A stretch of 60,000 bases of DNA from Adiantum capillus-veneris (taxonomy: Eukaryota; Streptophyta; Polypodiopsida; Polypodiales; Pteridaceae): positions 9,503,501-9,563,500 of the forward strand of contig CM043967.1 of NCBI GenBank assembly GCA_014529385.2. The letters are read 5' to 3'. This document shows, in pieces, positions 44,683-57,108 of the stretch (its first letter is position 1; each line of letters begins with the position of its first letter). Below the pieces are notes generated by a model. That model ran no database searches. It had not been told where the DNA came from and worked only from the letters and a program-made list of their open reading frames with translations. The translations under genes and the position numbers were made by a program.

Positions 44683-44955
44683 ACCAAAGAATCCTTTCAA
44701 ATTACAAAAGACACTAGAAACTATGTCAATGAAAAGGTGGTATAATTCACATAGTACAGAACAGTCTTTATACACAAGTATTAAAATCAAGAGCTTGAAG
44801 ATATAAAATTCCACCATCTTCAAGTCAAGGAACATTGAAAACCATAGTTGAGAAGGTAACCCTCACCTAAGGGTCAGAAGAAGTAGCCAACTATTTCCAT
44901 AATAGTCATACATCGACTTAGTATAGTGAAGAACATGCATGAGTTCTACTACCAT
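44683..44955 (+). repeat. Duplicated segments D1 and D2, copy 2
   Basis: D1 (44683-44868) followed directly by D2 (44871-44955). The fused order suggests this is a deletion derivative of the 43008-44505 arrangement, or its precursor. Confidence 0.85.
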
Positions 44956-45316
44956 ATCAAAGGTGAATCGCAACTCGAATAGTAGTCCATATTGGAGACT
45001 AAGTCGCCTGAGATTGAGTCGAAGCAGCTAGCTCCACAATAGCTTGCTTGTCTTTGCCTTTTGCCATAGAGCCAATAACACACCCCCCCTTGCGAGTTAA
45101 ATCCTCACAATCTCAAGGTACAGACACCTTTCACTAGTACACACACACACACATACACACCATAGATGCACACATGTACCAATGCTAAGTAAGCATGGAA
45201 GCTCACCTTTTATACGCTTCATTGCCAGTAGCCACATTCCATTCATAGCAGCAAGATGAGGGGTCTGCCGTCTTCAAGAGGGGGAAGAAACAACAGCGCC
45301 GCCTTGTACACAGAGA

Positions 45317-46226
<910 letters not shown>

Positions 46227-46721
46227 AGACACAAAAATTGCACTCCAAAACCATTTTGACTTACAACACCATCATCAAATCTCATGTGTAGCTTCGACTA
46301 CAACAAATTTAAACACACAAGATTGACAAAAACACTTATAATCAAAGACTTAACTATTTGTAGCATTAAAAGCACATGTAATTAGATTAAAATTAGATAC
46401 CTTCATTAGTGAGAGATCACTTAATAACACACTCAAATTCACTCAATTCTACATGAACTATTTGCGAAAGAGTGTTGTTCGTGCCTCTAATTAGGCATAC
46501 AAACATGTAGAGCTTATAAATAGCTAGTAACATAGTGAAAAATTAGCACTGTAATTAATGCAATTAGAGAGAAAACATAAAATCAAGCACAAAATTGGCA
46601 CATTATCATCATCTATCACTCATTTTTTAAACCAACTCAAAATCCTAAACCTAATATATATTGATTGAAGGTTAAAGACTCTTCTACACTATTGAATAAT
46701 TCTCTAGCTTAGGCACTCGAT
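46227..46721. other. AT-rich region, no gene seen
   Basis: No coding frame or known motif. It would be the internal leader side of the candidate LTR element to its right. Confidence 0.4.
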
Positions 46722-46739
46722 CCATGACAACTGCGCCAA
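46722..46739 (-). other. Candidate primer-binding site
   Basis: On the minus strand, TTGGCGCAGTTGTCATGG starts directly after a CA dinucleotide (plus-strand TG at 46740). TTGGCG(C) starts are usual for plant gypsy PBSs. Confidence 0.4.
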
Positions 46740-47969
46740 TGTTTGGGGAGTCCCAGCGACATAAATGGCAATCCAATGGATCAATACCCAGATAGCACAC
46801 GGAGTCACAAAATATGTAAGAAGAGGACTCTAATGAGAGAGCAAGATAAAAGGAACCCTATGCACACACACCTCAATCCATCACTCTCTCACACAGAATC
46901 TTGTGGACAATGATGCTAATCTCTTGTTAATCACTAACAACCACACACTTATTATGCACATGCAAGAACATGGAAACCATAATTAGAGAGAAGCAATGTC
47001 TAATCTTGCATAATCCTACTCTAATCACTTACTCTAACCATGTAAGCCTTGATACATACACTCTAATCAAGGAGACACTTAAAGAAAATGCATAACAAGT
47101 GAGAAACTAGAGAGATGTGAGAGTGATTAAGTGAAGCTAGAGACTGATCAACCACAATGACAAGAGAGAGAAACATAGAAATACTTAGCTTTGCATTAGA
47201 ACTCTAATGTATGCTGCAATGTGTCAAGGACACTCCATCTCCATAGCCACCTTCCTCTCTTCCTCTACACTCAACCCTAGCTCTCAAAAGCATTAGAGAA
47301 AATTTGGACTCTCAAAGATGCCCTATAAGGAGGTTTGACTTTGCCTCTCTTGTTCAAAGTGGGCAACCCAATGAAGTACATAAACACTTTGTCAAAACCC
47401 TATCGACCAACATATCATTGGAAAGATCTTAGAAAGTAGACTCTAAATCCCAAAACTATGACAAATTTGGAGTTGATTTGTAGAAGTTATGGCCTCTCCA
47501 CTAAAGTTGAAACATGGGGAGGGATTCCATTTATAAGACAGAGTTATCACATCAAAAAATGGAATCTTCCAGAATATAAAGAGTCTAATGGCATGATATA
47601 AATTAATGGATAGATCTCAATGAGTATATTCTAAATCCAAAGCTTAGACAAGTTTTGATTTCATTTGTAAAAATTTTACCATGCACCGATTTTGGACAAG
47701 AGGGAGAAAGCCAAAGTCCTTCTCGGGCCCATTTGAGAGCCCAAAATTTTCTTAATGATTGAGCTTCACACTATAGCATTTTCACATATATAGCTAGGGT
47801 GTTTTTATAGATGGTTGGTCACCTAGAGCATAAAAATGAATATATTAATAAAATATGAAACTTGTAATGAGCCCAAATGCCTATACATAGCACTATGCAT
47901 GCATCATGAATATGGACAATATGCTCATGAGTAAATAGGCAACAACACAAATTTTGGAATCCTCTAACA
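46740..47969 (-). repeat. Candidate long LTR (about 1.2 kb), minus orientation
   Basis: From plus-strand TG at 46740, next to the candidate PBS, to CTCTAACA at 47969, which on the minus strand gives TGTTAGAGGATTCC, a typical LTR start. It has no coding frames. The partner LTR is not in the window, so this is a solo end or a truncated element. Confidence 0.35.
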
Positions 47970-49620
47970 CCATATCAATCAATTTGGCATACATTGTAAT
48001 GATAGTGCACCTAAATCATCCTCAAGTGTGTACAATTGTGTCCTTCATTTCAAGACACTTAATGGCACACACCAATCTGTAGGTATCACACTCATCTAAG
48101 TTGCATGATACGTTATTTGTAAAATGTTTCATACATGAATAATGGGTGTATTGTACGTTGTTCCATATTATTTGATCGTATTATTCAATGACACATCAAC
48201 TTTTTTAACACTAGTTTGGTATCAATGGGACACTTTAGCGTCCTTTTTTCTTAATTTTCAAAAAAATCCCATTTGCTTTAAAAAAAGAATTCATACAATT
48301 CCTTTTAAAAAGAATTTCTACAATAGTAATAGAGTTCTTAAAAATCATCCCCTTACATATTTGAGCCTACAAGGATAATCAAACTGACCCATAATTATAG
48401 TTGCACAAATCTACATTCATATTTTGAAAAGAATAGGCACCATACGCGTCTCAATCCAAAGGCCTAGGAGAAAAATGCAGATTGCTCCTTTATAGCAATG
48501 CTATGTAATTATGTAGGCTTTTACTCAAAGAAAAAAATGACATTAGTATTTAATTATGCTTAGCTATGTGGGTCAAACAGGCATGTTTTATAAATTGGAT
48601 CATATACAAAGTAAAATACATTATATCCGTGCATTAAAGTCTTGACTATGTTATATATACATGTATGATTCTAAATTCCTTGGGAGATTATAATTGAAGA
48701 GCGTTGAAGAAACTAAATGAGTTACTTTTTCCTTTGTTGTAACACTGCGCATGCTAAAAATTCTTGATATTTATGTAGAAGATAGTAGCAAGAAAACTCC
48801 TTGTAATACATGAAATTTTTGACAAAACTAGTAAAGTACATCTAATTTCTTGATAACAAGGCATTTGGGACCTTTGAATACTCATTTCATTGGTTTTCTA
48901 AATAAAATAAATAAATCAACTAAAAAGCGCATCTCATAAAATTTCAAAATCCAAAGGCCCTTATATTTCAAAGGCTCAAGATCTTTTCTATTTCAATATA
49001 TATTCTTATATGAAATTCTCAAGCTCTTTCTATTTTTTATGTACATAAATTACTAATAAATTATGATAAAAATTTCATAATATATTTCTATTTTTTTTGT
49101 AGAAGTTAGATATACCAGACTCGCCTACTAAGCATCTTCATCACATAGAGATTAAAGGCATTTTTTGAATACATAGAGTTAGCTTTAGATGGTAGATTTT
49201 TTAAAATAATTACATATGCATTATTTTCAAGTAGTCTTAGAATTATTTGATTGTTTAGTGTATAGATTTTGTGGAAACAAATGCTTTCTAGTATAAAAAA
49301 ATTTGTATCAATCAATAAGACATTGATCGATATACAATAATATTACTCAAAAATTTATAAATAATCTGTGTATTCATGAATAATACTGTACTATTTGTGT
49401 TGTTTTCATTATTTGCAATAAATAATGCAATGCAAAAAATTATCGTAAATGCAATGTATTTGATACCAGCTTTTCATTCCCAGTTTGGATATCTATTGCC
49501 ATTGAATAGGAGTACACACTTGAATTTAAACCAAAAATTTATGCAATTAGTGCATCAATTTACATTGCATTTCTCCATTTTCATACTTGATCAAGCATAT
49601 AAATGCATGGATGCTTAATA
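47970..49620. other. AT-rich region, no gene seen
   Basis: Strongly AT-rich with short frames only (longest about 80 codons, Ile/Leu/Phe/Asn-rich, no motif). Confidence 0.45.
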
Positions 49621-51000
49621 TCTAATTGTTGAGGGGAGAGAGAAAGGTGGTGGCGGTTAGAACTCGAGCATGAGAGAGAGAACGAGAGACACATGCGAGA
49701 GAGAGATATACAAGCAATCGTTCACATTATTGATTGATTTTATGATTACAATGATAGGCTCCGTTATAGATTTCCCATGCCTTTGGTGCTTCCTCCTAGG
49801 TCACTCTTGATTGCTCCCATAGATCTTAGTGTAAATCCTAGGGAATAGTGCATTGTATATATTACAGTTCAACACCTGGCACAATCCGGTGGTAGAAAAA
49901 AATCCTAGAAAAACTTTTGACACGATACTCACAAATCCCTTGTTCACAAAAACAACGTGCTCATAGAGTACCATGACACAAAGTGAAATGCCTAAAGTCT
50001 ACTACAAGGTACACATATACACCATGATAGTCCATGAGACACCGCCCTTTTTTTCCCAAAGCATTTAGAAAATGCAAAGTATAGTGCTTGTCCAAGATGC
50101 AAAAATACATTCCTTAAAGCTATACATTGTATTACAATCACCAAACTAGGTATAGTGTGCCTTCCCACCAAGAGTGTGAATACAAGTGCACCATTTATTG
50201 GCAACATGACAGGGCTGGGAACACATCAAGTAAATCATCATCCATGAGAGTCATACAAAACAAACTTCTAGAATCATAAAGTAATGAGAAAATTTCCAAT
50301 GCATTGAGTAGAATTCATCTTTGAACAAATGGCTTTAAAATAAGCTTCATTATTTTGCAAACAAATATCAACATTCTTCAACAAAAACTCCTTTGCTTTG
50401 TCACATACTTCTTCAAAATCATTGTGTGATTTGGCTTCAATTTGGAAAACTATGCTTCTAGCAAGAACATTATCCAAAAATGTTAAGTCCATTTTATTTG
50501 TGCAAAGAGAAACTTAATTTCTTAATGAAATTTGGATTTCAAGCCACCATATTTGACAAACAAAATGTCCTTCCAAATTTACAATGAGAAAACGCCATAA
50601 GATCTTTGCATCATTTTGCACAAAAATAAGAATTACTTTGCTCAAAATCATAACATCGTCATCTTTCCAAGCATGGATAAGCATACAAGCCCCATCATGC
50701 TTTATATAGGCAGTAATTGTGTGGATAAATGCACACCAAATTTTGTTGCTCATGTTTGGACATTTCATCAAGATGAATGTTTGTGGATCGCCGTGACGGA
50801 CGTCCATAGCATAGCTCTCACGCATCAACATAAAATATCAATACAAGGGAAGCGACCACGATGAGGCATGGAAACTCACTAGGGTGTCAGTCCTAATGAA
50901 GTGAACTCGAAGAGATGCAGCTTCTAACTCTACAAGCAAATCGAACATCTGCCTATGTTCTTCTACAGTCATCACGCCCGTTTACCATGCAAATCATGTC
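49621..51000. other. Unassigned region
   Basis: Short GA words at 49670-49710. Two minus-strand frames (50492-50274 and 50831-50514, 72 and 105 codons) look protein-like (AKSHNDFEEVCDKAKEFL) but have no recognised motif and no continuation. Confidence 0.3.
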
Positions 51001-51009
51001 GGATTCGCA

Positions 51010-51110
51010 TGAAACTTGAAGGGAAGCTACACGGAACTATCAGGATCATATCCTATCACTATCACAGCATTCTGGAGAGGTACAATGATCACGATCGTTC
51101 GTCCCAAAGT
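51010..51110 (+). repeat. Palindrome repeat, copy 1 (left of family X copy 2)
   Basis: Starts GAAACTTGAAGGG at 51011 and reaches GAGGTACAATGATCACGATC at 51077, ending at about 51104. The same order and spacing occurs at 55501-55599. Its core has two changes from CGATCGCGATCG. Confidence 0.7.
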
Positions 51111-51264
51111 CAGCAAAAACAGCGAACAAGTGATCCTAATGGGTCATTTGAGGGTCCCTGAGGCCTCTCCTAGGGTCAAAACAACATAAAATACGCATAT
51201 AAGCACTCAAAACAGTGATTTAAGATCTCAAACTTATAGTCAAGAACTTACACCGAATCTTGAA

Positions 51265-51677
51265 TGATTACACTTGAATGAAAGAGCAAAGTAAGAGGAA
51301 CACAATGCAATAAACGAATCTGAATTTGGATTACCGTAGCCACAATAGCGAAGATTACAAGTTGGAGCAAGAAGAAGCTCTCATAACGTACACTGTCTTC
51401 TCAGTTTCTCATAAAAAAGATGATGTTCAAACTTACAAAATTGACCTTTATAGTTTAGGTCTTTACAAATGGCTTGTCCAGCCAAAAAGCTCCTAAACTT
51501 CTAACTAGCTCTCTACTATACAATTGCTCCTAGAAAAATAATCATAAATTCTTTTACAAGTTCTCAGCTCAGAGAAGCTCTTTTACAAAGGATGAGATTT
51601 CCGCAAAAATGTAGATTCCCTAAAAAATGTGACTCTTTCTCTGGAAACCGTAGCTTCGTCGTTTCGTCCGCCAAACA
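51265..51677 (-). repeat. Family X copy 2 3' LTR (left edge approximate)
   Basis: The right edge is fixed by CCAAACA (minus-strand TGTTTGGCGG) beside a polypurine tract. A TATAAA box on the minus strand lies at about 51448-51453, followed by GGTCAATTTTGTAA, matching copy 1. The left edge is not certain because there is no second LTR. Confidence 0.6.
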
Positions 51678-51695
51678 CTCCCCCCTTCCTTATCC
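51678..51695 (-). other. Family X copy 2 polypurine tract
   Basis: On the minus strand GGATAAGGAAGGGGGGAG directly precedes TGTTTGGCGG. Confidence 0.8.
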
Positions 51696-51930
51696 TTGCA
51701 CGCCCTCGTGCATGTTCAGAGCTTTGGTCGTTGGTGAGGCTCCAAGGAAGCAAGTGTTGCCGAAAAGCTCCGTGTTCAGAGGACAGCTTCCAGGGCTTCT
51801 TGATGCTATTTGAAAGGATTTTCACTTAAAGTGTGCTAGTATGTTACGTATCGTGCCTCGAGGTCCTTCGCCATAGGGTGGAAAATCCTTGGGTCGATTT
51901 CAAAGAAACTTGTGATTGACGAAGGCCTCT

Positions 51931-54900
51931 TCAAAAGTCTGCAAGTAGTGTGAAGGCAGGTACATTAGCCTTGAGTACATTGCCATCAATGATATGTCGT
52001 GGCAGCAAATCTTGGAGATTCCAGCAGATCCCTCTATGCCCTTCCAAGAACAGATTCCACGGGTGATCGTCGCCTTCAGTGTCTTTAAACACCCGGATGC
52101 AGGTGACCATCATCCGGGCTATCTTTAATAGCATCTGACGGGCCACATTGGGGACATCTCGTAGCAAGATGATTGTCGAATTCAGTGTGTTGACTACATA
52201 TGCTACTGTAGGAGGATGCTGCGCTGTCAAGACTGGGTAGTTCAGCTTTTGCTTCCTTGAGCCTTTCCATGTGGCAAAATCCTTCCACGTGCGTCTTCTA
52301 GGGACTGGGCAGAAAGTAGGATCTATTTGAATGTGTTGAGGAGCGTTGTGGTAGTTGGTTAGATCCTGTGGCCGCTTGTCCAGCCACTTCTCCCTCCATT
52401 TTGGGTGATTTTCAATGAGAGCCTGAGCTTCTTCAGCTGTCAGTGCTACTCCTTCGTAATCTCCGTCTTTGTTTCATGGCAGCGTCGGCCGCATCTTTTC
52501 CTTCCATAGGATTGCTTCGTGGCATATCAAGGGAAAAGGTAGGTATTCATGGACAAACCCCTCCACCTGCTCTTCAGGTTGTAAGAACGCCAGGGCCGCT
52601 GACTCCATTATCTTCTTTTCATATATCATGTAATCTTTTGCTGGCCCCTCTGGCATGTCCTTGATGCTTTCAGTGAGCTCATGTCTAATATCCAGGCCAA
52701 CCTCAGCCGATCCCTGTCCTTGTTCTCCGTGGTGGGATGTTTCTGGTAAGTCTGGCATTTCTTGTTTCGAAAGCAGGTGTCGCACTTGGGCTGCGTCTGT
52801 CCTGATTTGCTGTTGAGAAATCTTCAGCAGTGTGTCGCTGATCTGTTTCTGAGTCTCTAACTCGGCCCTTGCTTGTGCGAGTTGCAGCTCCAGCTCTTTT
52901 ACCTTTTGCTCATTGGCCACCGTCTGGGTCATCATTCCCGATAAGAGCAGTTGCCTCTGCAGTCTTTCTTGGTCTAGCTCCCCTTTCAGCGTTGCTAGGG
53001 TGTTCACTGCTGTGGCATTGCCTGACATGGAGACCAATGCCCCAGCAGGTTCCTGATTAGCCATCAAGGTTGTCAAAGTACTTTTGACAGCAGTGAGGTA
53101 TGAACTGTTAACTCTCTGAAACCTTGCGCTTTCGTAAGCAAGCTGCTCTGTTTCTTTCTGTGCCTTTTCTGTCAATCCTTGGCATTCTTTCTCCTTGGTG
53201 GTCAACTCTGTCCTGACGTCCACCAGATCTTGGATCAGCGACGACTAAGCCTGTTGTCGCTCATTGTCTCTTTCCTTTGTTGTGAGCTCCAATTGGGCCC
53301 GTAGGCTCTCTAACTCCTCTTGCCCAGTTTTTTGCTTTTGTTGGGCTTCCTGTACCTGCTTTTCTCTTTCTCTCAGCACCACGTGCTGGCATTGGAATTT
53401 TCTTTCTAAATCCTGTAAGGTTTTCCTGTAGTCAAAATCAAAAATAGCCTGACAGGCTTCTTGGTACACTATTGATTCTGTAGGAGGCAATGACTCTTTT
53501 TGTGAGGATGAAGGAGGAGGAGGTGGTGGTTTTTTGGTTGATGGAGAAGGAGGAGGAGGAGGAGCTTTCGGCGAAGGAGGAGGAGGTGGTGATTTAGGCG
53601 AGGGAGGAGGATGTGATTTCTCCGCTTCTTGTTCACGCCTCTTCTTAGATGCATCTTCCCTTGGCTATGAAGCAGAAGCTTCCACTTTTCTTTTCTTTAA
53701 AATCTTTATGATCCTTTGGCGGGTCAAATCTGCTGCCCGTCGCGCTTCCACATTCCTCTCTCTTTGAGCTTTCTTTAATTGCTCTGCTTGGTTTGTATCA
53801 TCAGCCGCATCTTTCTCCTTTGTTCCTTCAATGCACTGCGAAGAAATGTCCACTTTTGCAGCCTTTTGTTCTGCTTCTAACCTTTGCTTTTCAGCCCGTA
53901 TGCGAGCTGCATTTTCTATCCTTTCTTGTCTTTCCTTCTCGAACCTTCGTTTTTCTGTTTGTTGTGTTGCGGCAGCCCTTGCCTGTCTGTCAGCCCGCAA
54001 CTTGGTCCTTCTTTCCTCAACTCTTTGTTGGGCCTCTGCATATGCTTTTTGAAGGTCAGATTGTGGCACTATACTTCTTTCCATCTTTCTTTTCTCAAGT
54101 GGTGTGCTGGTGTCTTCCTCCTCGCTTTCTTCAAACTCCGACGGTCCTTTGTCTTTAGACACTTGAGATTTTCCTTCATCTTCAGTCTCCGTCTTTTCAT
54201 CATCGCTTGAGGTCTTGTTGGATGCCTTGGCCGAGCGCGATGATGTTGCGCTTGTGGTCGTCCTAACTGAATGAGCAACCAGCTTTGCTTTCTGAATCAG
54301 GACCGTTTGAGGACTGGCCACCAGTAGATCTTCGATCATTCCCAAATCTTGGTATGCTATTCTTGTTAGCATTGGCCCTGCACTCATGTAGCTTTTGTTC
54401 TTTGTCGAGCTTTTCAAATTTGCTTCGATCAAGTTCTCCAAGATGTAAGAACCATAATCGCAGCGAATGGTTCGGTTTTCAGTTGTTGCTAGAGCCATGA
54501 CCACGGCAATGTGCAGGATTGGCTCGGTGTAGCGAGGAGGCTTTTGTACTCTGAAATGCTGAGAGATCAACCTCATCGATAATTCCAGCTCACCGTATAT
54601 CATGTCACTGTATTTGTACTTGTTTCCTTTTGCTTTGATGAATGCCTTCTCGTTATCCAGTGACTTTGTCTTTGCCAGCAAGTCGTGTTGCCCTCGAAGG
54701 AAATGTAAAGCTTCGTTGATGATTTCTTTTGTGATCTTTACCTTTACCTTTGAACCATCCTTGTCGGTGAGCATTGCTTGCCCATCATATTGTATCGAGC
54801 TCATGAGCTCGTGGGCCCTCATGAAGTCTGTTCCCCATGGCTGCAATCTAAAAAACTACTCCAAATGTATAGCCCACACTGCTTCTGTGACCGCTGGCCT

Positions 54901-55019
54901 TCGGTGGAGATTTCATATTTCCCGTGGCATGATAGTTGTCTTTACCATGTCACCATCAGCATCCCTAAACTTCGCGATGAAAATGTGAGCCGGCATATGA
55001 GCTAGTATTTCATCCGAGA
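51931..55019 (-). pseudogene. Family X 3' accessory protein, near full length, five in-frame stops
   Basis: One minus-strand frame spans about 1,030 codons with stops only at about 54918, 54856, 53665, 53245 and 52474. Domain order: N-terminal globular part (54990-54250; QYDGQAMLTDKDGSKVKVKI, KPPRYTEPILHIAVVMALAT, TRIAYQDLGM), acidic Ser/Thr hinge (TSSDDEKTETEDE), highly charged helix (54070-53670; KRRFEKERQERIENAARIRA), Pro/Ser run (53640-53500), long coiled coil (53490-52800), and a C-terminal domain (52440-51931) with HPKWREKWLDKRP, DPTFCPVPRRRTW, LLRDVPNVARQMLLKIARM and PWNLFLEGHRGICWNL. The C-terminal domain is shared with 33550-33946. The frame changes near 51935, and homology continues (TFEEAF) towards the polypurine tract. 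Each stop is TAG or TGA and reads naturally as a C-to-T change. No enzyme motif; structural or chromatin role possible but unproven. Confidence 0.6.
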
Positions 55020-55300
55020 TGTGAGCTTTTTCATTTGTAGCGAGCTCATCCACTTCATATGGTGCAGATGTCCACTACCTTTCTTTCTTTTGGTGAGGCA
55101 TTCTGTGTCAGTAGAATCACAAGCTGTCAGGATTTTCCTTTCACAACCAGTAGCATTTAGACTTTTAGTAATAAGAAGTTCAAAAGTTAAAATTGATCAT
55201 AACTTGAACAAATTCCATCCATTCTTGTCCATATTACACCAGTGGGACTAGGGAGACTAGAGCTAAGACTGATTGAAATCTGAGCCAAAAATGGGACTGA
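55020..55300. other. Non-coding between accessory ORF and palindrome cluster
   Basis: No pol remnant is found upstream of the accessory ORF, where it would be expected in an intact element. Confidence 0.4.
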
Positions 55301-55325
55301 GGTACACCGATCGCGATCGTAGTAC
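55301..55325 (+). repeat. Palindrome repeat, copy 2
   Basis: GGTAC, ACCGATCGCGATCGT, AGTAC. It is followed by CCAAAATGAGATCTGATCAC, a tail shared with copies 4 and 5. Confidence 0.85.
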
Positions 55326-55500
55326 AGAGGCCAAAATGAGATCTGATCACATGAGTGGTTTGCTGATAGCTAGAGGGTCATTTTGATCCATTCTATGTTT
55401 TATTTGAACCACTTTTGAGTTTATAAGTCCCAATTTTGGGTTACAAGGGAGTTTTGGACTAGACTTTGATTTTTCATGGGTTTTTAATGTCCAATTGGCT

Positions 55501-55599
55501 TGAAACTTGATGGGTGACTTGAACAAGATGTGTACAAGGGATCTGTTAGGTTTTGGTCAAATTCTGATATTGAGGTACAACGATCGCGATCGTAGTACC
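55501..55599 (+). repeat. Palindrome repeat, copy 3 (best palindrome)
   Basis: The 26 bases 55574-55599 (GGTACAACGATCG followed by CGATCGTAGTACC) are self-complementary except one opposed pair. GAAACTTGATGGG lies about 70 bp upstream, as in copy 1. Confidence 0.88.
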
Positions 55600-56320
55600 T
55601 GGGCTTTTTTGGATGAAACTGGATGGCCATGGTCCCATATGCCTGCCTAGCCCACTGATGATTTATTTTCAAGTTTGGACTTAAAATGAACAAATTAGAG
55701 CAATTTTTCACTGTTTTACCTTATTTTACTAAGTCTAACCATATTTGGTTTTCCTGATGATTTCTGGTTGGAGCCTGGAGTTAGGTGATGTTAGTATTTG
55801 AGCTTTTACTGCTTCCATGATGTGTTGCTATCACCAGCCTACTCTGCTGTCTGATTTTGACCTGATCATACACTTTTTACCCTGACACTTTTTACCTCGT
55901 CTTTGGAGATTTTCCAGACTTGTGCTTTTTTCAGGCATTCTTTGGATACCAATGGGATAGTTGGGTATCTCTAAGTCGCCTTTTAGTCTTTGACATTAGT
56001 TCGGCCAAATTCTTCCCTTGTGTGATCACTCAAGACTGAAATGGTCATATGCATTGTTGTAGGAGACTCTGAGATCCATTTGGGGTTTTCCACTACCGTA
56101 CTGACTCCTAGTCGGACAGGTATGCCTTTCAAACCACCCGTCATAATTTTCAGTCGAATTTTGGTAGTTGTAGGTCAAATTTTCCCGTTTCGGTTATGTT
56201 TGACATATTTGACCCATTCTATGAGCAAAACTTGTGCATTTTCCATGAAAATTCAAGAGAGTGTATCTTTCACTGAGTCTTAAGCCTGGTCCAAGCCAAA
56301 ATTTTCAAAACCTGCATCTG

Positions 56321-56345
56321 GGGGCACCGATCCCGATCGTACCAT
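56321..56345 (+). repeat. Palindrome repeat, copy 4 (diverged)
   Basis: GGGGCACCGATCCCGATCG then TACC. The core has one change. The tail CCAAATTGAATTCTGACACC resembles that of copy 2. Confidence 0.75.
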
Positions 56346-56434
56346 AATTACCAAATTGAATTCTGACACCTGCAGTTTGTTGGTGAAGCTGAGGGAAGGT
56401 TTTTTGCAAATTATGTGTCAAGTTTGGTCAGTGG

Positions 56435-56460
56435 AGTACACCGATCGCGATCGTTGTACC
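56435..56460 (+). repeat. Palindrome repeat, copy 5
   Basis: AGTACACCGATCGCGATCGT then TGTACC, followed by CCATACTGAGATCTGATCAT, nearly the tail of copy 2. Confidence 0.85.
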
Positions 56461-56799
56461 ACCACCATACTGAGATCTGATCATATGGCCTGGTTCCTGG
56501 CATTGTGGGGAGCACACTGATGTGTTCTGTGCTTGAAAAAGGTTTTGTTTTGATGCCTCTAAGTGCCCTTGACCTATTTGACTCAATCCGAGTTTGATTT
56601 GATCCATTCGCCCGTTTGTGCAATGATTCACGCTTGCATGCATAATAGAACCGATCTTTACTTGATAAGGAACATATCTGTGAAATCTGGTATGAAATGG
56701 TGGCTCCGACCCTCTGTACGGGGTAGAAATGTGGCAGCATCGCTCTAGGTCAAGAAGCTCTCTTCTTCTCTCTCAAAATGTGAAAATGAACAGTGAGCT

Positions 56800-57019
56800 A
56801 GAATTTTGGCCTACCTGACCTATATCTTGAAGGAGTACAAGCAGAAGTGCGATGCGAGAGAGAGTGCGAGAAGAAGAGCACGACGATATGGTGAACTCGC
56901 TCTACTGTAATGTGTAGAGCATAGTGAGTTCTTATTAGGTTTTTACAAAAGAATATGTGTACATACCTGGCGGCCCGCCCACTTACCTGGGCGACCACAT
57001 TGGGCTTTATACCCCAACA
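56800..57019 (-). repeat. copia-3 3' LTR (left edge approximate)
   Basis: On the minus strand the LTR starts TGTTGGGGTATAAAGCCC at 57019, after a polypurine tract. The left limit is not determined. Confidence 0.6.
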
Positions 57020-57034
57020 ACCTCCCACTTAAAG
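57020..57034 (-). other. copia-3 polypurine tract
   Basis: On the minus strand AAGTGGGAGG precedes TTGTTGGGG. Confidence 0.75.
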
Positions 57035-57108
57035 TCCAATGTGGTACTTTAAGTGTGAGAGAAGCTACTATACAAGCTAATATACAAGAAATGTAGAGAA
57101 GTGATGTA

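Noticed and set aside
53469-53767. Gly-rich plus-strand and Leu/His-rich minus-strand frames
   Set aside because: They are shadows of the Pro/Ser hinge of the accessory protein in other frames.
54602-55005. Plus-strand frames opposite the accessory ORF as genes
   Set aside because: They are antisense to a longer and better supported minus-strand frame.
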